Source of the DNA: Peteryoungia algae
GTDB lineage: Bacteria; Pseudomonadota; Alphaproteobacteria; Rhizobiales; Rhizobiaceae
Direction: 5' to 3'
Assembly (NCBI RefSeq): GCF_030369675.1
Contig: NZ_CP128477.1
Location: 3,862,501-3,926,500, forward strand
DNA length: 64,000 nt
A model generated the notes under the pieces. The model was not told the origin of the DNA. It worked only from the letters and a program-made list of their open reading frames with translations, and did no database searches. The translations under genes were made by a program, and so were the position numbers. Positions 17,084 through 26,021 of the stretch are shown piece by piece. The stretch's first letter is position 1, and each line of letters begins with the position of its first letter.

Positions 17084-18085
17084 TCAGTAGCGGATGCGAT
17101 GGCACAGTGTGTCTTGTGCGGACAGGATACGAGCATAAGTGGCGGGCAGTTCAGCAAAAACAGTTTCACCGGAAATCAGGCGATCCAGGCGCGGGTCGAA
17201 CAGCAGTTCGAGCGCCTTTGCCATGCGCCGCGCATAGGTCCAGCGCGCGCGTCGCTTGGCCGGGATAGACCCGACCTGGGAACTCACCAGCGAGAGCCGG
17301 CGCGAATGGAAGGCGCCGCCAAGCGGGATCGGCACCACCCGGTCCCCATACCAGCTCGCCTCGATAATCTTTGCCTCCATGCCCGCATGGGCAATGGCCT
17401 GCTGCAAGGCCTCGGCCGAGGCGGTCGCGTTCACCAGGACGTCGAATTCGCCATCGAGGGCGTTCGCCTCGCAAAACGTCAGGCCGAGAGCGGTTGCCAG
17501 CTCCCGCCGCGTCGCATCGCGGTCTACGATGGTCGTTTCGGTGCCGATGATACGGGATGCAAGATAGGCGACGAGTGAACCAACCACCCCGGCGCCGAAG
17601 ACCGCGACGCGATCGCCCGGCTGTATGCCGGCGTCCCAGACGATGTTGAGCGCCGTTTCCATATTGGCCGCGAGGACTGCCCGCTGCGCTGGCAGCGTGT
17701 CAGGGAGGACGGTCACCTGTTCTGCGGGAAGAACGAACCTGTCCTGATGCGGGAAAAGGGCAAAGACCTCTTTGCCGACGAGATGCGAAGGCCCCGCCTC
17801 GATCTGCCCGACGGCCGCATAGCCGTACTTCACCGGAAAGGGGAAGGTACCCTCCATATGCGGCCCGCGCATCCGCTCGAACTCGCTTTCAGGCACGAGG
17901 CCACGAAAGACAAGTGCCTCCGTCCCGCGACTGATCCCGCTGTAGAGCGTACGCACGACAACGTCGGTCGGTGAGGGCTCGGCAATCCGCTCCTCGCGTA
18001 GCTGGCAGAGGCCAGGCGCTACAATCCACAGCGCGGAGGCTGCTTCCCCTTCGGCTACGGTCTGTTCATTTGCTTCGAGCTTCAC
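17084..18085 (-). CDS. Zinc-type alcohol dehydrogenase-like (MDR) oxidoreductase, BchC-like
   Basis: The 333-aa medium-chain dehydrogenase has the N-terminal GroES-like half (VVVRTLYSGISRGTEALVF, PVKYGYAAVGQIE) and an NAD(P)-binding Rossmann half with VAVFGAGVVGSLVA. Its closest recognisable type is the BchC/2-hydroxyethyl-bacteriochlorophyllide dehydrogenase-like branch. The Cys that normally binds catalytic zinc after the first strand is replaced here (SGISRGTE), so zinc dependence is doubtful. I chose GTG 18085 after a GGGGG-type ribosome site; a start at 18145 would add 20 unrelated residues. It heads the minus-strand unit with the PTPS-like, GT4 and methyltransferase genes. Confidence 0.8.
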   Translation of the reverse strand: MKLEANEQTVAEGEAASALWIVAPGLCQLREERIAEPSPTDVVVRTLYSGISRGTEALVFRGLVPESEFERMRGPHMEGTFPFPVKYGYAAVGQIEAGPSHLVGKEVFALFPHQDRFVLPAEQVTVLPDTLPAQRAVLAANMETALNIVWDAGIQPGDRVAVFGAGVVGSLVAYLASRIIGTETTIVDRDATRRELATALGLTFCEANALDGEFDVLVNATASAEALQQAIAHAGMEAKIIEASWYGDRVVPIPLGGAFHSRRLSLVSSQVGSIPAKRRARWTYARRMAKALELLFDPRLDRLISGETVFAELPATYARILSAQDTLCHRIRY

Positions 18086-18157
18086 ACTGCGACCCCCGCG
18101 CACTAGATATATATCACAAGTGGAACGTATTGCGGCACAGAGCATTTGGTTCCGTAA

Positions 18158-18183
18158 CCGTCATCAAATTAATTTTATGACGG
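18158..18183. promoter_or_regulatory. Inverted repeat in the divergent dehydrogenase/ribA control region
   Basis: Arms CCGTCAT and ATGACGG flank a 12-base AT-only-like spacer (CAAATTAATTTT) that itself contains AAATTAATTT. It lies between two diverging units of the same cluster (18086-18246), so one regulator bound here could control both. No cognate regulator gene is obvious nearby. Confidence 0.45.
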
Positions 18184-18246
18184 ATGCGCAAACCATCGCC
18201 GGAGTTGAGGCGTAGTGCTTGCCACTGATTAGGGAGTGAATGCCTC

Positions 18247-19353
18247 ATGTCGAAATCCAGCCAGCCCGCTTTCCAGTTCCCTACCGCTGCGATCGAAGTT
18301 GAACGTGCGGTATCGGAGCTTCGTTATGGCCGTCCAGTGGTGATCAGCGAGGGTGATAGGAAGATTGCGGCTCTTGCGCTTGATTGCGTTGCGCCCTCCC
18401 TTTTCGACCAGTTCGCTGCGGTCACCGAGAACCGTCACGGCCTTCTGTTGACTGCGCCCCGCGCGAGCCGCCTCGGTATCGGCAGGGACCTTGATGTGGT
18501 CACGCCGCTTGCCGGTCTTTCCTTCGATGCTGCGTCGCGCCTCGCTTACGCACTTGGCGCGGAAAAGCCCGCACTCTGGCAGCCGGCAGATGCCTTGGCG
18601 ACACAGTCTGCCGAGCTTGCACGTCTGGCGCTCTTGCTGCCGGCCATGGTCCTGGCTGACGTCACACAGATCCACGATCGTTTCGCCGGATGCTGCGAAA
18701 TCGCCTCAAGTCGATTGAAGGGCGCCGATGCGGCGCGCCAGCGTTTCGACAAGGTTGTGCGCACCCGGGTCCCGCTCAAGGATCTCGGCGATGCCGATTT
18801 CGTCGTCTTCCGTGGCGGTCTCGCTCAGAAGGATCAGGTGGCGATCGTGGTTGGCAAGCCGGATGTCTCCAAGACGGTGCCGATCCGCATTCACTCCTCC
18901 TGCATTACGGGTGATCTCTGCGGCTCGCTGAAATGCGATTGTGGTGACCAGCTTCGCAACGGCCTGGCGCTTCTCAAGCAGGCCGGCGGCGGCGTCCTTC
19001 TCTATCTCGATCAGGAAGGGCGCGGCACCGGCATCGGCGCCAAGATGCGCGCCTATGGTTATCAGCACCTGGGTCTGGACACGATCGATGCCGATGCTGA
19101 ACTCGGGCTTGCGGAAGATCACCGACGTTATGAGGCAGCTGTCGCCATGCTGCGTCTCCTCGATATCTCGAAGGTCGCCGTTTACACCAACAACCCGACC
19201 AAGATCGCCGGCCTCGAGCTTGGCGGTATCGAGGTCGAGGCACGGGCCGCGGTCACGGGACGTGTGACTGCGGAAAACGAGAACTACCTGCGTACAAAGA
19301 CCCTGCGTGCCGGCCACCTGATGGACCTGGAAACGCTGGTCGCTGCAGAATAA
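18247..19353 (+). CDS. ribA: GTP cyclohydrolase II (RibA-type)
   Basis: GTP cyclohydrolase II opens GTP to 2,5-diamino-6-ribosylamino-pyrimidinone 5'-phosphate. The 368-aa protein has the catalytic domain in its C-terminal half. The zinc cysteines are Cys219, Cys230 and Cys232 (in SSCITGDLCGSLKCDCGDQL), followed by LDQEGRGTGIGAKMRAY and DTIDADAELGL. The N-terminal 170 residues resemble the linker or degenerate RibB-like region of bifunctional proteins but show no clear RibB catalytic motif. The gene starts a plus-strand unit with the CDP-alcohol phosphatidyltransferase and FkbM genes. Its pairing with the RibD-C reductase suggests it feeds a dedicated pathway; a second housekeeping ribA elsewhere would support that. 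Confidence 0.9.
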   Translation: MSKSSQPAFQFPTAAIEVERAVSELRYGRPVVISEGDRKIAALALDCVAPSLFDQFAAVTENRHGLLLTAPRASRLGIGRDLDVVTPLAGLSFDAASRLAYALGAEKPALWQPADALATQSAELARLALLLPAMVLADVTQIHDRFAGCCEIASSRLKGADAARQRFDKVVRTRVPLKDLGDADFVVFRGGLAQKDQVAIVVGKPDVSKTVPIRIHSSCITGDLCGSLKCDCGDQLRNGLALLKQAGGGVLLYLDQEGRGTGIGAKMRAYGYQHLGLDTIDADAELGLAEDHRRYEAAVAMLRLLDISKVAVYTNNPTKIAGLELGGIEVEARAAVTGRVTAENENYLRTKTLRAGHLMDLETLVAAE

Positions 19354-19380
19354 TATTCAGGCGGGCAGGGAGGATTGCAG

Positions 19381-20193
19381 ATGGCAAGCGAGCCGGAACG
19401 GCTTGGCGGCGTTGATTTCGTCGGATCATGGGGCGTAAGCCGATCGGCTTTTGCCTCTCGTCTATTGGAACGGCGCGGCCTCCTGAACGATACGCTTGCT
19501 ATCCTGTCCGGACTGCTTGCTGGTACGGGCGTCGTTGCGGTGCTTGCCTCCTTCGTTCTGCCTGTGGGATGGGATTTCGTCGCCTCCGTCATCGTGTCGC
19601 TCGCACTGATGTTTTCCCTGGTCATCTATGCTCTGCCGGCGCATCCGCATCGCCGCTTCGGATATGCCAATCTGGTGACGGCGTTCCGGGCCTCCCTCGT
19701 CAGTCTGACATTCGCAACCATCATCTGTTTCGAGAGTCTGGCGACCGTTGAGCTCGCTCTTTGGACGCTTGTCGGTGTGGTTCTCTTTGCCCTCGCCTTG
19801 GATGGCGTCGATGGATATCTCGCCCGTCGCTACGGCCAGGAATCGTCCTTCGGGGCCCGCTTCGACATGGAAGTCGACGCGCTCCTGATTCTGGTGCTCT
19901 CGCTGGCGGCAACCATCCTGGACAAGGCGGGGCATTGGGTGCTGCTGATCGGCCTCATGCGTTACGGCTTTGTAGCCCTAGGCTGGGTTTGGCCGCGCTT
20001 GAATGGCGAGCTTTTCCCGTCCTTCAGGCGCAAACTGATTTGTGTGCTTCAGATCGCGGCGCTCTGCATCATTCTGGTGCCATTCGTGACGCCGCCGTTT
20101 TCCACGGCAATCGCAGCGGCTGCCCTTGTCGCGCTTGTCTATTCCTTTGCCGTGGACATCATCTTCCTCCTGCGCCAGCCGGCCGAAGCATGA
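19381..20193 (+). CDS. CDP-alcohol phosphatidyltransferase family membrane enzyme
   Basis: The 270-aa integral membrane protein carries the family signature DGxxAR(x8)GxxxDxxxD, seen as DGVDGYLARR, SSFGARFD and MEVDALL. The aspartates bind the metal and the CDP-alcohol. Enzymes of this family transfer a phosphoalcohol from CDP (for example CDP-diacylglycerol or CDP-glycerol) to an alcohol acceptor. I chose ATG 19381 over the TTG at 19375 because GGGAGG lies seven bases before it. It overlaps the FkbM gene by four bases. In this cluster it may attach the product to a lipid or make its lipid acceptor; the specific substrate is unknown. Confidence 0.85.
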   Translation: MASEPERLGGVDFVGSWGVSRSAFASRLLERRGLLNDTLAILSGLLAGTGVVAVLASFVLPVGWDFVASVIVSLALMFSLVIYALPAHPHRRFGYANLVTAFRASLVSLTFATIICFESLATVELALWTLVGVVLFALALDGVDGYLARRYGQESSFGARFDMEVDALLILVLSLAATILDKAGHWVLLIGLMRYGFVALGWVWPRLNGELFPSFRRKLICVLQIAALCIILVPFVTPPFSTAIAAAALVALVYSFAVDIIFLLRQPAEA

Positions 20194-20948
20194 TGGGCCT
20201 CGTTGACCGCTTCTCGACGTCCCTCGGGCTGGCGCGCTCGCTGGTTGTCTATTACGGCCAGCCCTGGCGGCGCTCGGCACTGCGCCGGTTCTACAGCTCC
20301 ATCGTCAATCCCGGTGAACTCGTCTTCGATATCGGCGCCCACGTCGGCAGCCGCAGCAGCACATTGCTCTCCCTTGGGGCGAACGTGGTCGCAGTCGAGC
20401 CGCAGCCGGCCTTTGCCGAATTCATCGAGCGCCGCTTTGCCGCGCACCTGACCGGCTTCGAACGCGTGGCGGTGGGGCGCATGGCGGGTGAGATTGATCT
20501 GCTGATCTCGAGCCGTCATCCGACGGTGACGAGCATTTCGAGCCGCTTCGTCGAGACCGTCGGTCAGAGCAAGGGCTTTTCGCAGGTCGTCTGGGATCGC
20601 AAGGTGACGGTCCCGATGGTGACGCTCGACCACCTGATCGCGAAATACGGACTACCGGCCTTCTGCAAGATCGACGTTGAGGGCGCCGAGGCGGAAATTC
20701 TGCACGGTCTCACGAAACCGATCCCGCTGATCGCCTTTGAATACATTCCCGCAATGCCCTCGGTTGCGTCCAATGCAATCGACCGCTTGATGGGCCTGGG
20801 AGCCTATAGATTCAACCGCGTCGTCGGAGAACGGCATCGCTTCGTGTCCGAGCGTTGGAAGACGGCGGACGAGTTGCTCGTCGAACTCTCGCAGATGCCG
20901 ACAGAGGGTGCCTCGGGCGACGTCTATGCCCGGCTCGATCGGCAATGA
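20190..20948 (+). CDS. FkbM-family SAM-dependent methyltransferase
   Basis: The 252-aa protein matches FkbM O-methyltransferases: motif I LVFDIGAHVGSRSSTLLSLG, VVAVEPQPAF, and the family hallmark FCKIDVEGAEAEIL in the second half. These enzymes usually methylate hydroxyls of sugars or polyketides. The start overlaps the stop of the preceding phosphatidyltransferase gene (ATGATG; 20190 or 20193). With the class I methyltransferase on the other strand the cluster has two methyltransferases. The gene is convergent with the flippase-like gene, leaving only 8 bases between stops. Confidence 0.85.
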   Translation: MMGLVDRFSTSLGLARSLVVYYGQPWRRSALRRFYSSIVNPGELVFDIGAHVGSRSSTLLSLGANVVAVEPQPAFAEFIERRFAAHLTGFERVAVGRMAGEIDLLISSRHPTVTSISSRFVETVGQSKGFSQVVWDRKVTVPMVTLDHLIAKYGLPAFCKIDVEGAEAEILHGLTKPIPLIAFEYIPAMPSVASNAIDRLMGLGAYRFNRVVGERHRFVSERWKTADELLVELSQMPTEGASGDVYARLDRQ

Positions 20949-20956
20949 TCGCGTCG

Positions 20957-21928
20957 TCAGGCTCGGCGAGGCTTGCCACGGATCGTTTCGAGCGAGAGGA
21001 TTGCAAGTCCTGGCAGGGCGCCGGCGAGCGACAGGCCGCCATAAACGATGCTGGCCGCAAGCCCCTCGGTCGACGTGGCGCCGATGAGCGGCCAGAGCGC
21101 CATCGCGGCTGCTTCACGGGTCCCCCACCCGCCCATGCCGGCGGGTATCAGCATGACGATCAGGCTGAGCGGAATGACGGTCAGCGCTGCCGTCCAGGGA
21201 AGCGGCGCTCCGACCGCATCGCTTGCAAGGAAAAAGCCCGCGACATACGTTCCAACGATCAGCAGGCTCATGCCTGCTTGAATGAACAGTGCCCCGTCGC
21301 GAACGAAGACGGCGCCCACCTCGTCCGCGAGTTGCCCGATCCACGAGAAACGTCGCTTGATGACATTCATGCCGCCACCGAGTGCGGCGGCAACGAGAAT
21401 GAAGCCGAGAGCGATGTGAAGCGAGAGCCGGCCCGCATCCTCGCCGCCAAGAACCTGTGGCCAGATGAAGAGGCCGCCCAGGGCCAGCACGAAGAAGGCC
21501 ATTTGTCCGGACAGTCGCTCGAACAGGACAGCCTTTGTCGGCCGTTTCCAGCCGCCGGGTCCTTCACTTCGCATCCGATAGGCGCGGACGGCATCGCCGG
21601 CCACCCCGCCGGGGAGGGTCTGGTTGAGAAAGCTTGCAACATAATATTCGCTGACGGCGAGCGGCAGGGACATGGCCTCACCGAGCCGCGCGGCCGTGAA
21701 GCGCCAGCGCAGAGCCGAGACGGCGATCTGGATCTGGACGAGCATGAGACCGGCGATCACATGTGCCGCCGATACCTGCTTGAAGCCATCCTTCAGGGCC
21801 TCGAAATCCGTTCCAGAAACCAGGAATGCCAGAAAGGCAACGAGTGCGAGGGCAGCAAGGAGGCGCAGCAGGGGCAAATGATGAGACTTCCGTCGTTTGA
21901 AAATGGTCTGTCGAAGACCTATACGCAA
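20957..21928 (-). CDS. Lysylphosphatidylglycerol synthase-like (UPF0104/AglD-type) multi-pass membrane protein
   Basis: The polytopic membrane protein (about 320 aa, 8 or so helices) resembles the flippase-like domain of MprF and AglD proteins (YYVASFLNQTLPGGVAGDAVRAYR is split here as NQTLPGGVAGDAVRAYR; also ERLSGQMAFFVLALGG and PAGMGGWGTREAA). Proteins of this group move or bind lipid-linked substrates. The start is uncertain: the frame runs to an ATG at 22024, but that would overlap the divergent sulfatase gene and its ribosome site. TTG 21928 keeps the basic FKRRKS segment before helix 1; TTG 21877 has a GGAAG at good spacing. The adjacent CDP-alcohol transferase and sulfatase suggest a membrane-linked product. 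Confidence 0.75.
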   Translation of the reverse strand: MRIGLRQTIFKRRKSHHLPLLRLLAALALVAFLAFLVSGTDFEALKDGFKQVSAAHVIAGLMLVQIQIAVSALRWRFTAARLGEAMSLPLAVSEYYVASFLNQTLPGGVAGDAVRAYRMRSEGPGGWKRPTKAVLFERLSGQMAFFVLALGGLFIWPQVLGGEDAGRLSLHIALGFILVAAALGGGMNVIKRRFSWIGQLADEVGAVFVRDGALFIQAGMSLLIVGTYVAGFFLASDAVGAPLPWTAALTVIPLSLIVMLIPAGMGGWGTREAAAMALWPLIGATSTEGLAASIVYGGLSLAGALPGLAILSLETIRGKPRRA

Positions 21929-22008
21929 GAAATGATCCGACGGACTTCCATGCCGAGAAAACCGCGTCTGCGCAATGGATGCCAGGTTGGGCCGAGGAGC
22001 CTGGCGCG

Positions 22009-23613
22009 ATGCTGAAGCCGGCAACCGACATTCGTCCCCATCTCGGCGTCGGGCTCGTATCGGTAATCGCCTGGCTGGCGTTTACCCTTCCGGATCATCC
22101 AGATGCCATCGGATGGAACGCCTTCTTGCGCCTGCCGCTCGAATGGCCGCTCTTGATGCTCCTCTTGCTTGTCGTGCCCCGGCGTCTGCGCAAGCCGAGC
22201 GCTCTTCTCAGTGGGCTTCTGCTTCTGACGATCCTGTTCCTGAAGATCGCGGACATTGGCACCAAGTCTGCATTCGAACGGCCGTTCAATCCCTATCTCG
22301 ATGCCAAGATGCTGGTGGATGGCTGGAACCTGATATCCGGCACGGTCGGAACGCTCACGGCTCTGACCGGTGTGGTCACAGCACTTCTTGGTCTTGCGCT
22401 GGTCCTGGTCCTCTTCCTGGCGGCCGCGCGATGGCTTGCGGCAATGCCACGGCCAGCCCGCTCCTGGCTGGTGATATTCCTGGCAGCCGTCACGCTCTTT
22501 GGCGGCTTGGCGACCTTCATGGGCACGCCCAGGATCGAGGCGCGCATACCCACCTATCTCCGCACCCGGCTTGCACTCATCGTGAAGTCCGTCGAGGACA
22601 TGCATGTCTTCGAAACGGAGCTGGCCAAGGGCGAGGGCCCGCGTGCGGGTGCAAGGCTGTTCGCCGGTGTCGAGGACATGGATGTCGTCTTCCTTTTCGT
22701 CGAGTCCTATGGGCGGTCGGCCCTGGAGGATCCGCGTTACGCCGACACGACACGGCCTCGTCTGGCAAGTGTCCAGGCGGAGATCCAAAGCGCGGGGCTG
22801 GTCTCGGCCAGCGCCTGGGCAACTTCACCCACCGTCGGCGGTCTGAGCTGGCTCGCCCACGGCACGCTCCTGTCGGGCCTCTGGATCGACAGTCAGGCCC
22901 GCTACGACCGGCTGATGATCAGCAGCCAGCCGAGCCTCAATCGCCTCTTCTCGGAAGCTGGCTGGAAGAGTGTCGCGGCCATGCCGGCGATCACCATGGA
23001 CTGGCCGGAGGCGGCCTATTATGGCTACCGCCAGACCCTGGCTGCGGCCGATCTCGAATATCGCGGCAAACCGTTCAACTGGGTGACGATGCCGGACCAA
23101 TACACGCTTGCGGCTTTCGAACGCCTCGGCCGTGGCCCGGCCCACGCAGCAGGGGAGAAGGTCATGGCGGAAATCGCGCTGATCTCCAGCCACGCGCCCT
23201 GGACCCCGGTCCCGACACTGGTCGACTGGGCGGAGGTCGGTGACGGCACGATCTTCAACCCGCAGGCGGAAAGCGGCGATCCGCCATCCGTGGTTTGGGC
23301 CGATCCGGGGCGTGTGCGGCGTCAGTACATCCAGACGATCGACTATTCGCTTGAGACGCTCGGCAGCTATATGGCGCGCTTCGGCCGTGACACTGTCTTC
23401 GTCATCCTGGGCGATCACCAGCCAGCCAACATCATCACCGGGCCGAATGCGTCACGCGCCGTACCGATCCATGTCGTCTCGGCCGACAGAGACCTTGTCG
23501 AGAGTTTCGAAGCCCATGGCTTCACGGCTGGCATGGTTCCGGGAGCGCAGACCCGCGAGTGGCGGATGGACGAGATGCGACAGGTGCTGATCGATCGTTT
23601 CAGCGCTCCCTGA
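22009..23613 (+). CDS. Membrane sulfatase / LTA-synthase-like phosphotransferase
   Basis: The 534-aa protein has about five N-terminal membrane helices (residues 10-170) and a C-terminal alkaline-phosphatase-superfamily domain. Metal-site blocks are visible: VVFLFVESYGRS (Glu232), the nucleophile region ATSPTVGGLSW (around 271-281), SSHAPWTP and VILGDHQPANI. This architecture is shared by lipoteichoic acid synthases, phosphoethanolamine transferases and opgB-like phosphoglycerol transferases, acting on the periplasmic face. I chose ATG 22009, which has GAGGAG nine bases upstream; 21979 is an alternative. It ends in a 14-base convergent overlap with pobR. In the cluster it may transfer a phosphoalcohol to, or remove one from, the exported product. 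Confidence 0.82.
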   Translation: MLKPATDIRPHLGVGLVSVIAWLAFTLPDHPDAIGWNAFLRLPLEWPLLMLLLLVVPRRLRKPSALLSGLLLLTILFLKIADIGTKSAFERPFNPYLDAKMLVDGWNLISGTVGTLTALTGVVTALLGLALVLVLFLAAARWLAAMPRPARSWLVIFLAAVTLFGGLATFMGTPRIEARIPTYLRTRLALIVKSVEDMHVFETELAKGEGPRAGARLFAGVEDMDVVFLFVESYGRSALEDPRYADTTRPRLASVQAEIQSAGLVSASAWATSPTVGGLSWLAHGTLLSGLWIDSQARYDRLMISSQPSLNRLFSEAGWKSVAAMPAITMDWPEAAYYGYRQTLAAADLEYRGKPFNWVTMPDQYTLAAFERLGRGPAHAAGEKVMAEIALISSHAPWTPVPTLVDWAEVGDGTIFNPQAESGDPPSVVWADPGRVRRQYIQTIDYSLETLGSYMARFGRDTVFVILGDHQPANIITGPNASRAVPIHVVSADRDLVESFEAHGFTAGMVPGAQTREWRMDEMRQVLIDRFSAP

Positions 23614-24541
23614 TGCCGCCCGGCTCGTCGTTGCGCGATCCAATCCGCGTCTGTTCCTGCCGCCGCCAGGCGCCGGGCGTCATTCCGGTCTGGCGGCTGA
23701 AGAAACGGGAGAAATAGGCGGGGTCGGAAAAGCCGAGACGAAAGGCGATCTGCTTGACGCTGCCCGGTGTGAACAGCAATTCCCTTTGCGCCTCCTCGAT
23801 CAGTCGTCGCGCCACCAGATCCTGCGTCCCGAGACCGGTCTTTGCCTTCAGCACCCGGTTGAGATGCGTCGGCGTGATGCCAAGTGCGCTGGCATAGAAG
23901 GATGCGGGCCGGTGATTGCGCACTTCCCGGTGAAGCAGCGCCGAGAAGGCTTCGATCCTGCGGTCGTTCTCGTCCGTACCTTCGGCCTCCGTCTGGTCCT
24001 GCGCGGCGATCCGCGCGGTGAGCGCGAGTGAAGCCGCAAGACCCGTCTCCATCAGCACGGTTCGGCCGGTCAGCCGTCCCTCCCATTCGGTGGCGACCCG
24101 CAGGAGATGATCGATGATCAACTTACCTTCACCGGTCTCTTGCGGCAGGCGCGTGATCCGAGGCGCCGAAAGAAAGTCGCCGAAGGCACTCGGCTCCCCT
24201 GGACGGACGGGCAGGCGGCTCGCGAGAAAGGTGAAGACATAACCCTCGATATCAGGTGAAAAACGAAACCCGTGTCCGACTGCCGGCGGAACGGTCACGA
24301 GAGACATCGGTTCGAAACGCACAGTTTCGCCGTCGAAGATGGCGTCGCCCGATCCACCGGTCACCAGCAGGATCTGAAAGTAGCGCTCGTGTCGATGCAG
24401 GCCGATTTCCCAGTGATGGAGGGCGCTTCTGGCCGCAATCGTTTCGCAGTGCACCCAAAAGCGCGAGCCCGACGGATCATCTTCGCCATAGAGGTCATAG
24501 GTCGGTATTAGGTCGCCAAGCTGAGAGTTGCGTTTCTTCAT
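23600..24541 (-). CDS. pobR: AraC-family regulator of 4-hydroxybenzoate catabolism (PobR-like)
   Basis: The 313-aa protein has an N-terminal cupin-like sensor domain (ALHHWEIGLHRHERYFQILLVTGG) and a C-terminal AraC DNA-binding domain with two helix-turn-helix units (YASALGITPTHLNRVLKA and IAFRLGFSDPAYFSRFF). It is transcribed divergently from pobA. In Agrobacterium an AraC-type PobR activates pobA in response to 4-hydroxybenzoate, so the same role is expected here. I chose ATG 24541; the longer frame to 24826 runs into pobA. The 3' end overlaps the convergent sulfatase gene by 14 bases. Confidence 0.88.
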   Translation of the reverse strand: MKKRNSQLGDLIPTYDLYGEDDPSGSRFWVHCETIAARSALHHWEIGLHRHERYFQILLVTGGSGDAIFDGETVRFEPMSLVTVPPAVGHGFRFSPDIEGYVFTFLASRLPVRPGEPSAFGDFLSAPRITRLPQETGEGKLIIDHLLRVATEWEGRLTGRTVLMETGLAASLALTARIAAQDQTEAEGTDENDRRIEAFSALLHREVRNHRPASFYASALGITPTHLNRVLKAKTGLGTQDLVARRLIEEAQRELLFTPGSVKQIAFRLGFSDPAYFSRFFSRQTGMTPGAWRRQEQTRIGSRNDEPGGIRER

Positions 24542-24632
24542 GTTCGATTTGTGCAACAAAACACATGATCCGTCCATTGTGATGGACTGCCCGTCGCACC
24601 AGAATTTGTCGAAACACGATTCCAGTGCGTAG

Positions 24633-25817
<1,185 letters not shown>

Positions 25818-25847
25818 CCGTTCCGACGGCCGCGCGAAGACTCTTGT

Positions 25848-25864
25848 CAAACAATATTTGTTTG
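25848..25864. promoter_or_regulatory. Candidate operator upstream of the aldehyde dehydrogenase gene
   Basis: A perfect 7-bp inverted repeat, CAAACAA-TAT-TTGTTTG, sits 158 bases before the dehydrogenase start in an AT-rich patch. Its size and symmetry fit a MarR-type dimer site, and a MarR gene is next to the target gene. Binding is inferred. Confidence 0.45.
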
Positions 25865-26021
25865 CTAGACTTACAAAAATGACAGGGCCACGGGAGATGG
25901 TGCCGTTTGCAGTACCGTCGCTGCGACGGAGGGAATCGATCCGAGATCATTGGTTGGGCGGGAACGACAACCGGCTGCCACCCGGTTCATTGGTGCTGAC
26001 AACACAGGAGGAGTTTCTATC

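Noticed and set aside
14076..19353. Possible canonical riboflavin operon or toxoflavin-type cluster
   Set aside because: No lumazine synthase, riboflavin synthase or deaminase is present, and the lipid and sugar enzymes do not fit toxoflavin; the similarity is limited to GTP cyclohydrolase II, RibD-C and a methyltransferase.
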